From Prevotella sp. (GTDB taxonomy: Bacteria > Bacteroidota > Bacteroidia > Bacteroidales > Bacteroidaceae), in assembly GCA_017645645.1 (NCBI GenBank), contig JAGCOB010000014.1, forward strand, positions 30,765-94,764: 64,000 nt of DNA, given 5' to 3'. Shown one piece after another: positions 49,492 through 57,905 of this stretch (positions within the stretch are counted from its first letter, which is position 1; each line of letters opens with the position of its first letter). The notes beneath the pieces were generated by a model. The model made no database searches, was not told the DNA's origin, and worked only from the letters and a program-made list of their open reading frames with translations. A program made the position numbers and the translations under genes.

Positions 49492-50412
49492 ATGATTTTC
49501 CAGGAGAAAGAGATTGCAGATCGTCTTCGTTTGATAGGGACATACTTTGACTTAGATGCCTTGTTGCAAGACAAGACTGACAATCAGGCTATAGCAAAGT
49601 ATTACCGAAAGTCGGATTTCTTTTATAATCTTATTCATTCCCATGGAGGGCACTACATTCACATGGGACTGTCGGACGATGTTATTTTCCATAAAGAGGA
49701 CTTTGAGAAACAAGCTCGGTTTGTTGGTGAGTTCTTGACGGGAACATCCTCCATGCGCATACTTGAAGTAGGGGCTGGTCGGCTTGCCAACACACGATTA
49801 CTGGCAAAGTTGTTCCCCCAGCATCAGTTTACTGCATTAGACCTTCCCAACCGCAACTTTCTGAAGAACCGTGTTCCAGACAATGTGACGCTTGTGGAGG
49901 GGGATTACAATGACCTGTCTGCTTTTAAGGAGACGCCCTTTGATATAGTCTTCGGCGTGGAAACCGTCTGCCATGCAGATAGCAAGGATCGCGTAATCAG
50001 TGAGATATCCAAAGTTCTCAAACCTGGTGGCAAGTTAATACTTTTCGATATCTATGAGCCGAAATCCCATGCAGAGATGACTGACTTTGAGAAGAGAACC
50101 TCTGCTATTACCATGGCTGCCATGCGTGTCACTGCTAAAGATCAGTATATAGGTGACATGCGCAGATACCTTGAGCAGCATCTATTTACAGATATAGAGG
50201 TGACTGATATGACACAGGCCATCAAGCCCACGTTACGGAATCTCGACCGCGTATCATGTTATTACTTCACGCATCCACGAATGATTAAGATGCTGGGCTG
50301 GTTCATCTCCACGGATGTCTTGATAAATAGTATTGCCGGTTGGTTGATGTTATATACGTTTGACGGGCAAAACATCCATCAATACTGTCGCATCGTTGCT
50401 ACAAAAGCTTGA
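49492..50412 (+). CDS. class I SAM-dependent methyltransferase
   Basis: 306 residues from the ATG at 49492; the open frame reaches back to 49408 but that part overlaps mutB and the hairpin. Motif I is ILEVGAGRLANTRLLA, motif II region FTALDLPNRNF, post-II DIVFGVETVCHADSK, and motif III LKPGGKLILFDIYEP. The N-terminal ~85 residues are helical and probably a substrate cap. The layout (ETVCHADSKDRVISEISKVLKPGG) recalls sterol and small-molecule C/O-methyltransferases. It converges with the NRPS gene and shares its terminator, so it may tailor the NRPS product; this is only a suggestion. Confidence 0.85.
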   Translation: MIFQEKEIADRLRLIGTYFDLDALLQDKTDNQAIAKYYRKSDFFYNLIHSHGGHYIHMGLSDDVIFHKEDFEKQARFVGEFLTGTSSMRILEVGAGRLANTRLLAKLFPQHQFTALDLPNRNFLKNRVPDNVTLVEGDYNDLSAFKETPFDIVFGVETVCHADSKDRVISEISKVLKPGGKLILFDIYEPKSHAEMTDFEKRTSAITMAAMRVTAKDQYIGDMRRYLEQHLFTDIEVTDMTQAIKPTLRNLDRVSCYYFTHPRMIKMLGWFISTDVLINSIAGWLMLYTFDGQNIHQYCRIVATKA

Positions 50413-50442
50413 TATACCTATTTATTTTGGGTATATTAGACA

Positions 50443-50475
50443 TGTATAGTTCAGAATCAAAGAACGACAGCGACT
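50443..50475. repeat. 33-nt exact direct repeat, copy 2 (in the mutB-NRPS terminator region)
   Basis: Identical to 48946-48978 in mutB. Its last 12 bases form the left arm of the terminator stem at 50464-50502. Confidence 0.95.
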
Positions 50476-50502
50476 CCTGCCTTATAGAGGAGTCGCTGTC
50501 GT
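50464..50502 (+). terminator. terminator between the methyltransferase and NRPS genes
   Basis: 14-bp stem ACGACAGCGACTCC / GGAGTCGCTGTCGT, 11-nt loop, then CTTTT on the plus strand. The T-run overlaps the stop codon of the NRPS gene on the minus strand (50506-50508). Confidence 0.85.
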
Positions 50503-50505
50503 CTT

Positions 50506-53500
50506 TTAATCTTCAAAGAAGTCGAAGCCGGCGATAGCTTGGAAGAAACGGTCGACATAGTCCCATGACGTGGGCGACCAATAGAAGCCCTGCCGGTATA
50601 GTACCTGCATGGTGTAGTCATTGACTTCTTGTACGGTGACAGCCTCCTGACCGTGGGTAACATCGCTATAAGCGACCAGACTCTGAAGACGCTCGACCTT
50701 CTCGGGGTCGGACTTCACCTGTTCCAATATCTTCAGGAATTCATCCTGCTCCACCATGCGCACAGGCGTACCAACAGAAGCCAGTTCACCGAGTACGTCA
50801 CCGAGGAATACGTTGTGATTGTTGTAAGGATGGAACATACAACATTCGCGCGGTGTGGTCGTCAGCAGGCATATGGCATGTGCCACCTCATTGATGGGCG
50901 AGAACTCGACAGGGTTCGTGAAACTGTCATAGGGACAGCATCCTAACAGACTGTAGGCGCGCATCATGTTGGCAAAACTGTTGGTTTGGAAATTTACCTG
51001 GAACTCACCGTCCGTAGAACGGGCAGCGAGGTTGCCTACACGCATAACCTTGCCAACGAGACCCTTGGTGGCTATGGCATCAAGAACGATACGCTCGGAG
51101 AGGAATTTCGAAAGGGTATACTGATTGCCCAGATACTGGTTCAGGAAGAGATGCTGCTCGTCCAGGAACGCCTTGTCAGCCGTCTCACCATGTGTTAGGA
51201 AGCCGCTCACGCTGACGGTGGATATCTGAATGAGCTTGGCTCCCGTTTTCAGGCATAAGTCTACGCAGCGTTGCGTACCTTCTACATTGACGCGCTCGAT
51301 GTCCCCGTCTTTGGAGAAGTGTTTCACGATAGCGGCACAGTTGAAGACGGTATCAATGTCTGTTGCTGTGTCACAGCAACATGCAGAACAGAGGTCGTCG
51401 GTAACATCGCCATTGATGACCCGCAGGCGACCACTTTCAAAGAGGTCGCGATAGGCAGATGCGAAATAGTAGTATAGGAGCGTCTGCAGGCGTCGCTGTG
51501 CCTCCGTTTTGCTCTTGGCGCGCACCAGACAAGTGATCGTCTCAGCATTGGAACTGATGAGTTCGTGGAGCAGGTGAATACCTAAGTATCCCGTGGCACC
51601 TGTGAGGAACACATGACCTAACGTCAGTGGCGTTCCCTTACAGAAGGCATCGATAGTACCACCAGCCAGTACTTTGTCGATGGCGGTATAGTCGAAGTCC
51701 TTCACTTCCGATTCCAACTCTCCACCAACCTCTGAATTCTCGCCTTTTAGCAGGGCGGCAATCTGTCGGGGCGTGGGATTGTCAAAGACATCACCGTAGA
51801 CCAGATGGTACCCGATCTTATCCACATCGATAATCAGGCGCGTGACGACAAGTGACGTGCCGCCCAGTTCGAAGAAGTCGTCAGTGGCTCCCACACGTTC
51901 CACCTGTAGGATATTGGCGAAAATGTCGCAGAGCTGTTTCTCGAGTTCTCCCGCTGGTGCCACATATGCTGTCGTCACGGAAAGCGTCGGTTCGGGCAGT
52001 GCCTTCATGTCTGTCTTGCCACTCGGTGTGGTAGGCATCTTATCGAGTTGGAGATAGGCAGTGGGTACCATGTATTGGGTCAGGCTCTTGCCAATCTCCA
52101 CCTTCAGTTCTTCGATATCCACAGGATGATTGGCAGTGAAGTAGGCGCAGAGATGTTCCTTGCCGTTGATCTTGCGAATCATCACAACGACCTGTCCGAT
52201 ACCCTCCTGTTGGGCTATCACACTCTCTATCTCACCCAGTTCGATACGCAGGCCACGCAGCTTCACCTGGTTGTCGGTACGTCCGAGGATGGTGACATAG
52301 CCGCGTTCGTCCCAACGGGCATAGTCGCCGGAACGATAGAGCGTCTTGTCAAGAGCATCGCCAGTGACAAACGGATTGGGGATGAATGCCTCGCGTGTCT
52401 TCTCCGGCAGGTTGTTATAACCTAAGCCCACCTGTGCACCACCTATCAGCAGCTCACCGACGACACCCACTGGTACACGGTTCATGTCGGCATCGACGAT
52501 GTATTCGGTCACGTTGACCAATGGACGGCCGATGGTGACATGGTCGTCGTGTGTCACCTCGTGACTGTTGCTCTCTACTGTCGTCTCAGTAGGACCGAAG
52601 CTGTTGAAAAGATGGGCTTTCGTGGCCTTTTGCAGTTCACGCAGTTGGCTGTCAGAGAATTTCTCACCGCCTAGCTCGATGATATGGCAGCCTGCCAGTG
52701 CCTGACGGAAGGTGTCCGACTCATAGAGCTGCATCAGACGTGAGGGTGTACCTTGGAACATTCCCACGTTGTTCTCCACCATGAATTCCGCCAGTAGGAT
52801 GGGGTCGTTGGCTATCTCGTCGCTGGCTAATGCCAAGGTGAGCCCGTTGTAGAGCGGAATACCGATTTCTTCGACAGAGGCGTCGAAGGAGATGGTGGCC
52901 AGTCCGAGGATACACTTCACCTCCTGCATCACCGTCCAGTTGCGGAAGTTGAGAGGATGGGCGAAGAGCTCGTTACAGATACCGCTGTGGTGGAGCATCA
53001 CACCCTTGGGACGACCCGTTGAACCTGACGTATAGATAATGTACGCGAGGTCACTGCCTTCCTGCGGAATGGCAGGGTTAGCCGTATTCTGGCATTGCAG
53101 TAGTTCTTCGACATTCAGGGCTTTCTCCAGTACTTTAATACTTCCCTCACCGGCTTGTGCCTTCAGGTTTGCCAGGTTCTCATCGTCAGTAACGATATAG
53201 GCAGCCTCTGAATCTTCGAGAATCAGTTTGATACGGTCGGCAGGATAGTGCGGGTCACAGGGAATGTATGCTGCACCAGCTTTCATAATACCGAACATGG
53301 TAAAGATGAGACGACTGGTACGCGGCAGTAACATAGCTACGCGGTCACCGCGTTTCACACCATGGGCAATGAGTGCATTCGCCACACGGTTCATCTCGGC
53401 ATTCAGTTGACTGAAGGTAAAGGTGCCGTCGCAGGCAACAAGTGCTTTGGCATCAGGTTTGTGCTCTGCATTTGCCTCGATGGCGTGATGGAACAGACGG

Positions 53501-56500
53501 GTGGGTACCTCTGCCGTACCTGCCATACGGAACGAACTGACGAGACGTTCCTGTTCTTCACTGAGCATCGACACCTTGAGCAGACTGCTTTTCGGTGCCT
53601 CCATGAAGTGTCCCAGAACACTGACCAGTGATTCTGCCAGACTCCTCATCGTCTTCTCACTATAGAAGGCATCGTCGTACTCCAGACAGATAACAGGCTG
53701 TCCGTGTTGTTGTATAATGATGATATCGAGTTTCTGTTTCGGCACATCTACGTCTATCGTCTTGATAGTCATCTTCTTGCCACCGATAGTATGCTCTTCG
53801 ATGACACCCATCTGATAACTATAGGTCGTATTGGCAGAGAAGTTAAAGTCGGCGGCAATACGGGCGAAGGGGTATTGCTCGTGGCGCATGGTCTGCTCAA
53901 AATCCTCACTCGTGCGACGGACGAACTCCTCTACGGTCTGTTCCGTGATGTGTCCTGCCAATGGCAGCGTGTTGACAAACATACCCGTCGTATCGGACAG
54001 ACGCAAATCGGAACGGCCGTTGCTAATGGTGGAGATATAGACATGACGGCTGTTAGTGTAGCGCGACAGCGTATAGAAAGCCACGGCGAGCATCAGACTG
54101 GCAGGTGTCACATTCAACTGCTTGCAGAACTGTTCCACTTTCGTATAATCGAAAGGACTGGCTACCTGGGCTACATGACCGTGAGGCTCACTGGGTGTGA
54201 AATCGTCGGTCAGTTCCGTACAACCCTCGCACTCCTTCATCACTTCGGCAAAATAGGCCTTTGCTTCCTGATATGCGTTGCCGCTCTCTGCCTGACGTTG
54301 TTCCTGCGAGAACTGCAGAAAACCTAACCGCTCACGATCAATAGTTTTCCCGTCAAGGACATCACATAGCTGACGTGCTACCAAGTCGAATGACGCACCA
54401 TCGAAGATGAGGTGGTGTACATCCATCAAGACGACCATGCGCTCTTCCGTCTGCACGATTTCCATGCGGTAGAGTGGACCACGGTCCAAGTGGAAAGGCA
54501 TGGTAAAGTGTTGTTGATAGGTGTCCAGTTCTGCTTCCGTCATCTCACGACGACTTATCTGGGGTGCCAGGTCGGGGTCATACACCTGGACGACATCATC
54601 ACCCTGCGTCTCGAAATGGATGTTGAAGGCAGGATGAGCCGTGACAATCTGTATTAGGGCTTGTTCCGCCTTATCACCATCAATACCCGATGGAAGTGTG
54701 ATAGCAGTAGGAAGATTATAGGTCGTGTCAAGCGGATGCTTCATACACTCGTAATAAACACCCAACTGGGCGAAAGAGAGGGGAGCGGAGGTTGGATGGC
54801 TGATGACTGACGTTTTTTCGTCTATCATCTTACTTCTTCCATCATCCATCATACTTCTTAGTATCTCATTCTCAATACTTTGGAGGGTTATTGTTTTTGC
54901 CATCGACTTGGCATCAAGCTCTATGCCGTAGCGTTTGTTGACCTCTACCGCCAGTTTCATGGCCGTAATGGATGTAAGACCAGCGTAGCCCAGTAACGTT
55001 GTGATGCCAAAGTCACTATTGCCCACCAGTTTGGATATGATCTTGTGGAGTTCCTCTTCCAGCACGTTCATCGGAGCCTGTCCAGCTTGTTGCTGTGTCA
55101 CTGCAACAGACCGTACGGGCTTGGGAAGCGCACGCTTGTCTACTTTCTGGTTTTGGTTCAACGGGATGGCATCGATTTGCATCGTCACCTCAGGCACCAT
55201 ATACGGCGGTTTCTTTTCATGGATGAAGGCATTCAGAGCCTCAATATCCACAGGAGAATCGCTCACCACGTAGGCGGCGATGTATTTGCCTGCTCCTTCA
55301 CCTTCTGTATCGAAAGCATGAACAGTGGCGTCCTTGATACCAGGGAATTCACGGATGACGGCTTCCACTTCTTTCAGCTCTACGCGGAAACCGCGAATCT
55401 TCACCATACCGTCGCGACGACCTACGAATACCAGTTTACCGTCATCACGGCGCAGAACGATATCGCCCGTCTTGAAAATCCTGCCGTGTGTGGCATCTTC
55501 TGTTATTTTCTGGGCAGTCAGCTCTGGAGCATGCAGATATCCACGGCATACCTGTGGTCCCATGACCCATAGCTCACCCTCTTCGCCAATGGCGGCAGGC
55601 TGACCGTTAGCAGCCATCACAGCCAACGTCGTCTCACCTAAAGGAGTACCAATATTAGACTGCTCTTCACGTTCGGTGAGATGATGACCGGCAATACTCG
55701 TACACTCAGAACTGCCGTAGAAGTTCACCATGCGGATATGCTTCGGTGGTGTCATGGGCGGTAATGCCTCACCACCGCAACTGAGTACCTCCAGCGTGGT
55801 GTCTTCATCCATGTTGCCTGCAAACTGATAAGCCATCATGGTGGTCATGAAGAGATGGGTGATGCCTTCTCGGCGGATGTACGCTTTCAGGCGTTCCATG
55901 TCAAAGCGCTCGGCATTGTCAAGGATATGCATGGTAGCGCCTAATGCGAGGGACCCCCATGTCTCGACAACGGTAGGTACAAAACCGAAACTGGCATAGT
56001 TGGCTACTCGGCTACCCATCTTCACGCCTAAGAACTTGACAAAGGGCACGGATGAAGAGGCGACGTTGCGCTGCTCCAGCATCACACCCTTGGGTTGACC
56101 TGTGGTTCCCGAGGTATAGATAAGCATCATTAAACCTGCAGGGTCAGGACCTTCCAAAGGTTGGGTGACAGGCGACAACTGGTCAATATCCTTGGTCAGA
56201 AGGGCTGGCACCGTGACGTCGCCTAACAGCGGCAGCAATTCCTCGTCGGCAATCAGCAACTTGGCGCTGGCATCCTGAATCATGTAGTTCAGGCGCTCCT
56301 TGGGATAAGTGGGATCGAGGGGCTGATAAGCACAGCCAGCCTTCATTACACCGAGCGGCGCGATGACCATCCATTCGCAACGAGGAATGAGAATTGAGAC
56401 TACGTCTTCAGGACCGAGGCCCTTCGATGCGACAGAGCCTGCAATGCGGTCACTTATTTCATCCACTTCTGCATAAGTGTATTTCTTGTCTTTAAAGACT

Positions 56501-56583
56501 ACCGCGATATTATTAGGCGTTGCTTTTACCTGTTGGCGGAACAGCGATACTATCGTCTGTGTGTCATTGTTGTTAAAATTCAT
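50506..56583 (-). CDS. two-module nonribosomal peptide synthetase, A-T-C-A-T-R
   Basis: 2025 residues from the ATG at 56583; the longer frame reaches into the promoter. Order: A1 (~10-490; YTSGTTGQPKG at 156), carrier T1 (~505-575; Ser 538 in GLTSITAM), C (~600-1005; HHLIFDG at 723), A2 (~1030-1530; YTSGSTGRPKG at 1184), T2 (~1545-1610; Ser 1577 in LGGTSL), and a terminal reductase R (~1655-2025; TGATGYLGIHLLHEL, catalytic YTLSK). The R domain releases the dipeptide as an aldehyde by NAD(P)H reduction; related gut NRPSs make peptide aldehydes and pyrazinones. A1 lacks the Asp that normally holds the amino group (FGFVPTVVE where FDxSVWE is expected), A2 has it (FDASVEE). No PPTase gene is in the window. 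Confidence 0.93.
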   Translation of the reverse strand: MNFNNNDTQTIVSLFRQQVKATPNNIAVVFKDKKYTYAEVDEISDRIAGSVASKGLGPEDVVSILIPRCEWMVIAPLGVMKAGCAYQPLDPTYPKERLNYMIQDASAKLLIADEELLPLLGDVTVPALLTKDIDQLSPVTQPLEGPDPAGLMMLIYTSGTTGQPKGVMLEQRNVASSSVPFVKFLGVKMGSRVANYASFGFVPTVVETWGSLALGATMHILDNAERFDMERLKAYIRREGITHLFMTTMMAYQFAGNMDEDTTLEVLSCGGEALPPMTPPKHIRMVNFYGSSECTSIAGHHLTEREEQSNIGTPLGETTLAVMAANGQPAAIGEEGELWVMGPQVCRGYLHAPELTAQKITEDATHGRIFKTGDIVLRRDDGKLVFVGRRDGMVKIRGFRVELKEVEAVIREFPGIKDATVHAFDTEGEGAGKYIAAYVVSDSPVDIEALNAFIHEKKPPYMVPEVTMQIDAIPLNQNQKVDKRALPKPVRSVAVTQQQAGQAPMNVLEEELHKIISKLVGNSDFGITTLLGYAGLTSITAMKLAVEVNKRYGIELDAKSMAKTITLQSIENEILRSMMDDGRSKMIDEKTSVISHPTSAPLSFAQLGVYYECMKHPLDTTYNLPTAITLPSGIDGDKAEQALIQIVTAHPAFNIHFETQGDDVVQVYDPDLAPQISRREMTEAELDTYQQHFTMPFHLDRGPLYRMEIVQTEERMVVLMDVHHLIFDGASFDLVARQLCDVLDGKTIDRERLGFLQFSQEQRQAESGNAYQEAKAYFAEVMKECEGCTELTDDFTPSEPHGHVAQVASPFDYTKVEQFCKQLNVTPASLMLAVAFYTLSRYTNSRHVYISTISNGRSDLRLSDTTGMFVNTLPLAGHITEQTVEEFVRRTSEDFEQTMRHEQYPFARIAADFNFSANTTYSYQMGVIEEHTIGGKKMTIKTIDVDVPKQKLDIIIIQQHGQPVICLEYDDAFYSEKTMRSLAESLVSVLGHFMEAPKSSLLKVSMLSEEQERLVSSFRMAGTAEVPTRLFHHAIEANAEHKPDAKALVACDGTFTFSQLNAEMNRVANALIAHGVKRGDRVAMLLPRTSRLIFTMFGIMKAGAAYIPCDPHYPADRIKLILEDSEAAYIVTDDENLANLKAQAGEGSIKVLEKALNVEELLQCQNTANPAIPQEGSDLAYIIYTSGSTGRPKGVMLHHSGICNELFAHPLNFRNWTVMQEVKCILGLATISFDASVEEIGIPLYNGLTLALASDEIANDPILLAEFMVENNVGMFQGTPSRLMQLYESDTFRQALAGCHIIELGGEKFSDSQLRELQKATKAHLFNSFGPTETTVESNSHEVTHDDHVTIGRPLVNVTEYIVDADMNRVPVGVVGELLIGGAQVGLGYNNLPEKTREAFIPNPFVTGDALDKTLYRSGDYARWDERGYVTILGRTDNQVKLRGLRIELGEIESVIAQQEGIGQVVVMIRKINGKEHLCAYFTANHPVDIEELKVEIGKSLTQYMVPTAYLQLDKMPTTPSGKTDMKALPEPTLSVTTAYVAPAGELEKQLCDIFANILQVERVGATDDFFELGGTSLVVTRLIIDVDKIGYHLVYGDVFDNPTPRQIAALLKGENSEVGGELESEVKDFDYTAIDKVLAGGTIDAFCKGTPLTLGHVFLTGATGYLGIHLLHELISSNAETITCLVRAKSKTEAQRRLQTLLYYYFASAYRDLFESGRLRVINGDVTDDLCSACCCDTATDIDTVFNCAAIVKHFSKDGDIERVNVEGTQRCVDLCLKTGAKLIQISTVSVSGFLTHGETADKAFLDEQHLFLNQYLGNQYTLSKFLSERIVLDAIATKGLVGKVMRVGNLAARSTDGEFQVNFQTNSFANMMRAYSLLGCCPYDSFTNPVEFSPINEVAHAICLLTTTPRECCMFHPYNNHNVFLGDVLGELASVGTPVRMVEQDEFLKILEQVKSDPEKVERLQSLVAYSDVTHGQEAVTVQEVNDYTMQVLYRQGFYWSPTSWDYVDRFFQAIAGFDFFED
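51361..51381. repeat. perfect palindrome inside the NRPS R domain
   Basis: TGTTGCTGTG, one T, CACAGCAACA: 10-bp arms with a 1-nt centre. It encodes the CCCDTATD stretch. A copy with one mismatch is at 55088-55108. Confidence 0.9.
55088..55108. repeat. second copy of the NRPS palindrome, one mismatch
   Basis: Same 21 bases as at 51361-51381 except one. Encodes VAVTQQQ in the linker between A1 and T1. Confidence 0.9.
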
Positions 56584-56629
56584 ATCCGTCGTTTTTAGTT
56601 TTGGCGTTATTTGTTTGATTAACTCGAGG

Positions 56630-56637
56630 CAAAGATA
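56630..56637 (-). promoter_or_regulatory. -7 box TATCTTTG for the NRPS gene
   Basis: Minus-strand TATCTTTG, 46 nt upstream of the ATG at 56583; it fixes the start choice. Confidence 0.7.
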
Positions 56638-56694
56638 CAAAAAAATATGATATTACCATCAATGTTATATGATAATTTACAATCCTCTTCTCCG

Positions 56695-57789
56695 TTATGC
56701 ATAAATCAGGGAACTCATGACGTAGTCACTGACGAAGAGTCCTTTCCGTGTCAGCGATAAGTGGTTGTCGTTGATACGTAGCAGCCCGTCATTGATGAAC
56801 CGTTGGGCCTCATGCAGACAGTACTTCCTGTACTTTTCAGAAAGCATGTTGAGGTCGAGTCCCTCTTTGGTACGGAGGGCGACGGTGATACGGTCGTTAT
56901 AACGGGTATCTTCGTCAAGGATTTCCCGTTCACAGGGAATCTCGCCCCTTTCAATGGCATCGATATACTGATGGATGTCCGCTATGTTCCAACTGCGACA
57001 GGTGAGGGCGTAGCTATGGGCTGCGGCACCGATTCCGATATAGGGCACTTCACGCCAGTAGTTGCTGTTATGACGGGAACGGAAACCAGGCTTGGCAAAG
57101 TTCGAAATCTCATAATGCTCATAGCCTGCGGCAGTGAGTTTGTCGATGAGCAGTTCATACATCGTACGTTCCGTCTCCTCGTCAGTCGGTTCGATACCCA
57201 TACGATGGAGTGGGGTTCCTTCTTCTATCATCAGGCAGTAGGCAGAGAGATGTTCTACGTTGAGTGCGAGGGCCGTATCAATATCATGCTCCCAATCCTC
57301 AACGGACTCCCCAGGGAAACCGTACATCAGATCAATGCTGATATGATGGATGCCAGCCTCTCGGAGTCTCTTGACGGCAAAGGATACCTGACTGGCGGTA
57401 TGCCGACGGTGCAGGAAACGTAACCGTTCGTCATCGAAGGTTTGTGCCCCCATGCTGACGCGGTTGATGCCAAGCTGCGACAGGGTCGCAGCATACTCGA
57501 CAGTAATGTCGTCGGGATTGACTTCGATGGTGATTTCGGCATCCCTCCCCACCTTATTATATATATAAATAGCATCAAACAGTTGGCTTAATTGTTCGGT
57601 TGTCAATTGGCTCGGTGTTCCTCCCCCTAAGTATATCGTCTCAAATAAACAATCTGTCCCCCTGATTGACATCTCCTTACACAGCGCATCCACGTACCGC
57701 TGCCGTAATTCCAACAGGGTGGTGGAGTAGAAACCACAGTAGATACAACGACTCTTGCAGAAAGGAATATGGATATAGAGACCTGCCAT
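56695..57789 (-). CDS. hemW: radical SAM heme chaperone HemW (HemN-like)
   Basis: 364 residues, shorter than true HemN (~450). Iron-sulfur motif CKSRCIYCGF (CX3CX2C) at residues 11-18, followed by LGGGTPSQLT and MGAQTFDDERL, and the HemW/HemN C-terminal domain with a winged-helix end. HemW lacks the fourth Cys of the HemN CX3CX2CxC motif and delivers heme to proteins rather than oxidising coproporphyrinogen III; the motif here fits HemW. Its mRNA should be leaderless or nearly so (promoter 57797-57804). Confidence 0.9.
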   Translation of the reverse strand: MAGLYIHIPFCKSRCIYCGFYSTTLLELRQRYVDALCKEMSIRGTDCLFETIYLGGGTPSQLTTEQLSQLFDAIYIYNKVGRDAEITIEVNPDDITVEYAATLSQLGINRVSMGAQTFDDERLRFLHRRHTASQVSFAVKRLREAGIHHISIDLMYGFPGESVEDWEHDIDTALALNVEHLSAYCLMIEEGTPLHRMGIEPTDEETERTMYELLIDKLTAAGYEHYEISNFAKPGFRSRHNSNYWREVPYIGIGAAAHSYALTCRSWNIADIHQYIDAIERGEIPCEREILDEDTRYNDRITVALRTKEGLDLNMLSEKYRKYCLHEAQRFINDGLLRINDNHLSLTRKGLFVSDYVMSSLIYA

Positions 57790-57796
57790 AATTATG

Positions 57797-57804
57797 CAAA
57801 AGTA
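57797..57804 (-). promoter_or_regulatory. -7 box TACTTTTG, probably leaderless hemW mRNA
   Basis: The box ends 7 nt before the ATG at 57789, so the expected start is within a few bases of the codon. Confidence 0.7.
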
Positions 57805-57857
57805 CTAATAAAGTTTAATATTTGAAAGTGTTTTTAGGTTTTTTGCATGAAAATGTC

Positions 57858-57865
57858 TACCTTTG
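57858..57865 (+). promoter_or_regulatory. -7 box TACCTTTG for the EF-G paralogue
   Basis: TACCTTTG, 40 nt before the ATG at 57906; divergent from hemW. Confidence 0.7.
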
Positions 57866-57905
57866 GCTTCGTCTTTTTAGAAATATAACCTAAAACATAA
57901 CCGAT

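Noticed and set aside
50411-50438. Hairpin TATACC / GGGTATA just after the methyltransferase stop as a terminator
   Set aside because: Short stem, large loop and no T-run; the strong hairpin at 50464-50502 is the better terminator.
54826-54866. Another short tandem repeat in the NRPS T1-C linker (SMMDDGRSKMIDEK region)
   Set aside because: Looks repetitive (ATCATC and CTTCTT motifs) but I cannot define a unit of constant length, so it is not listed with the clear tracts.
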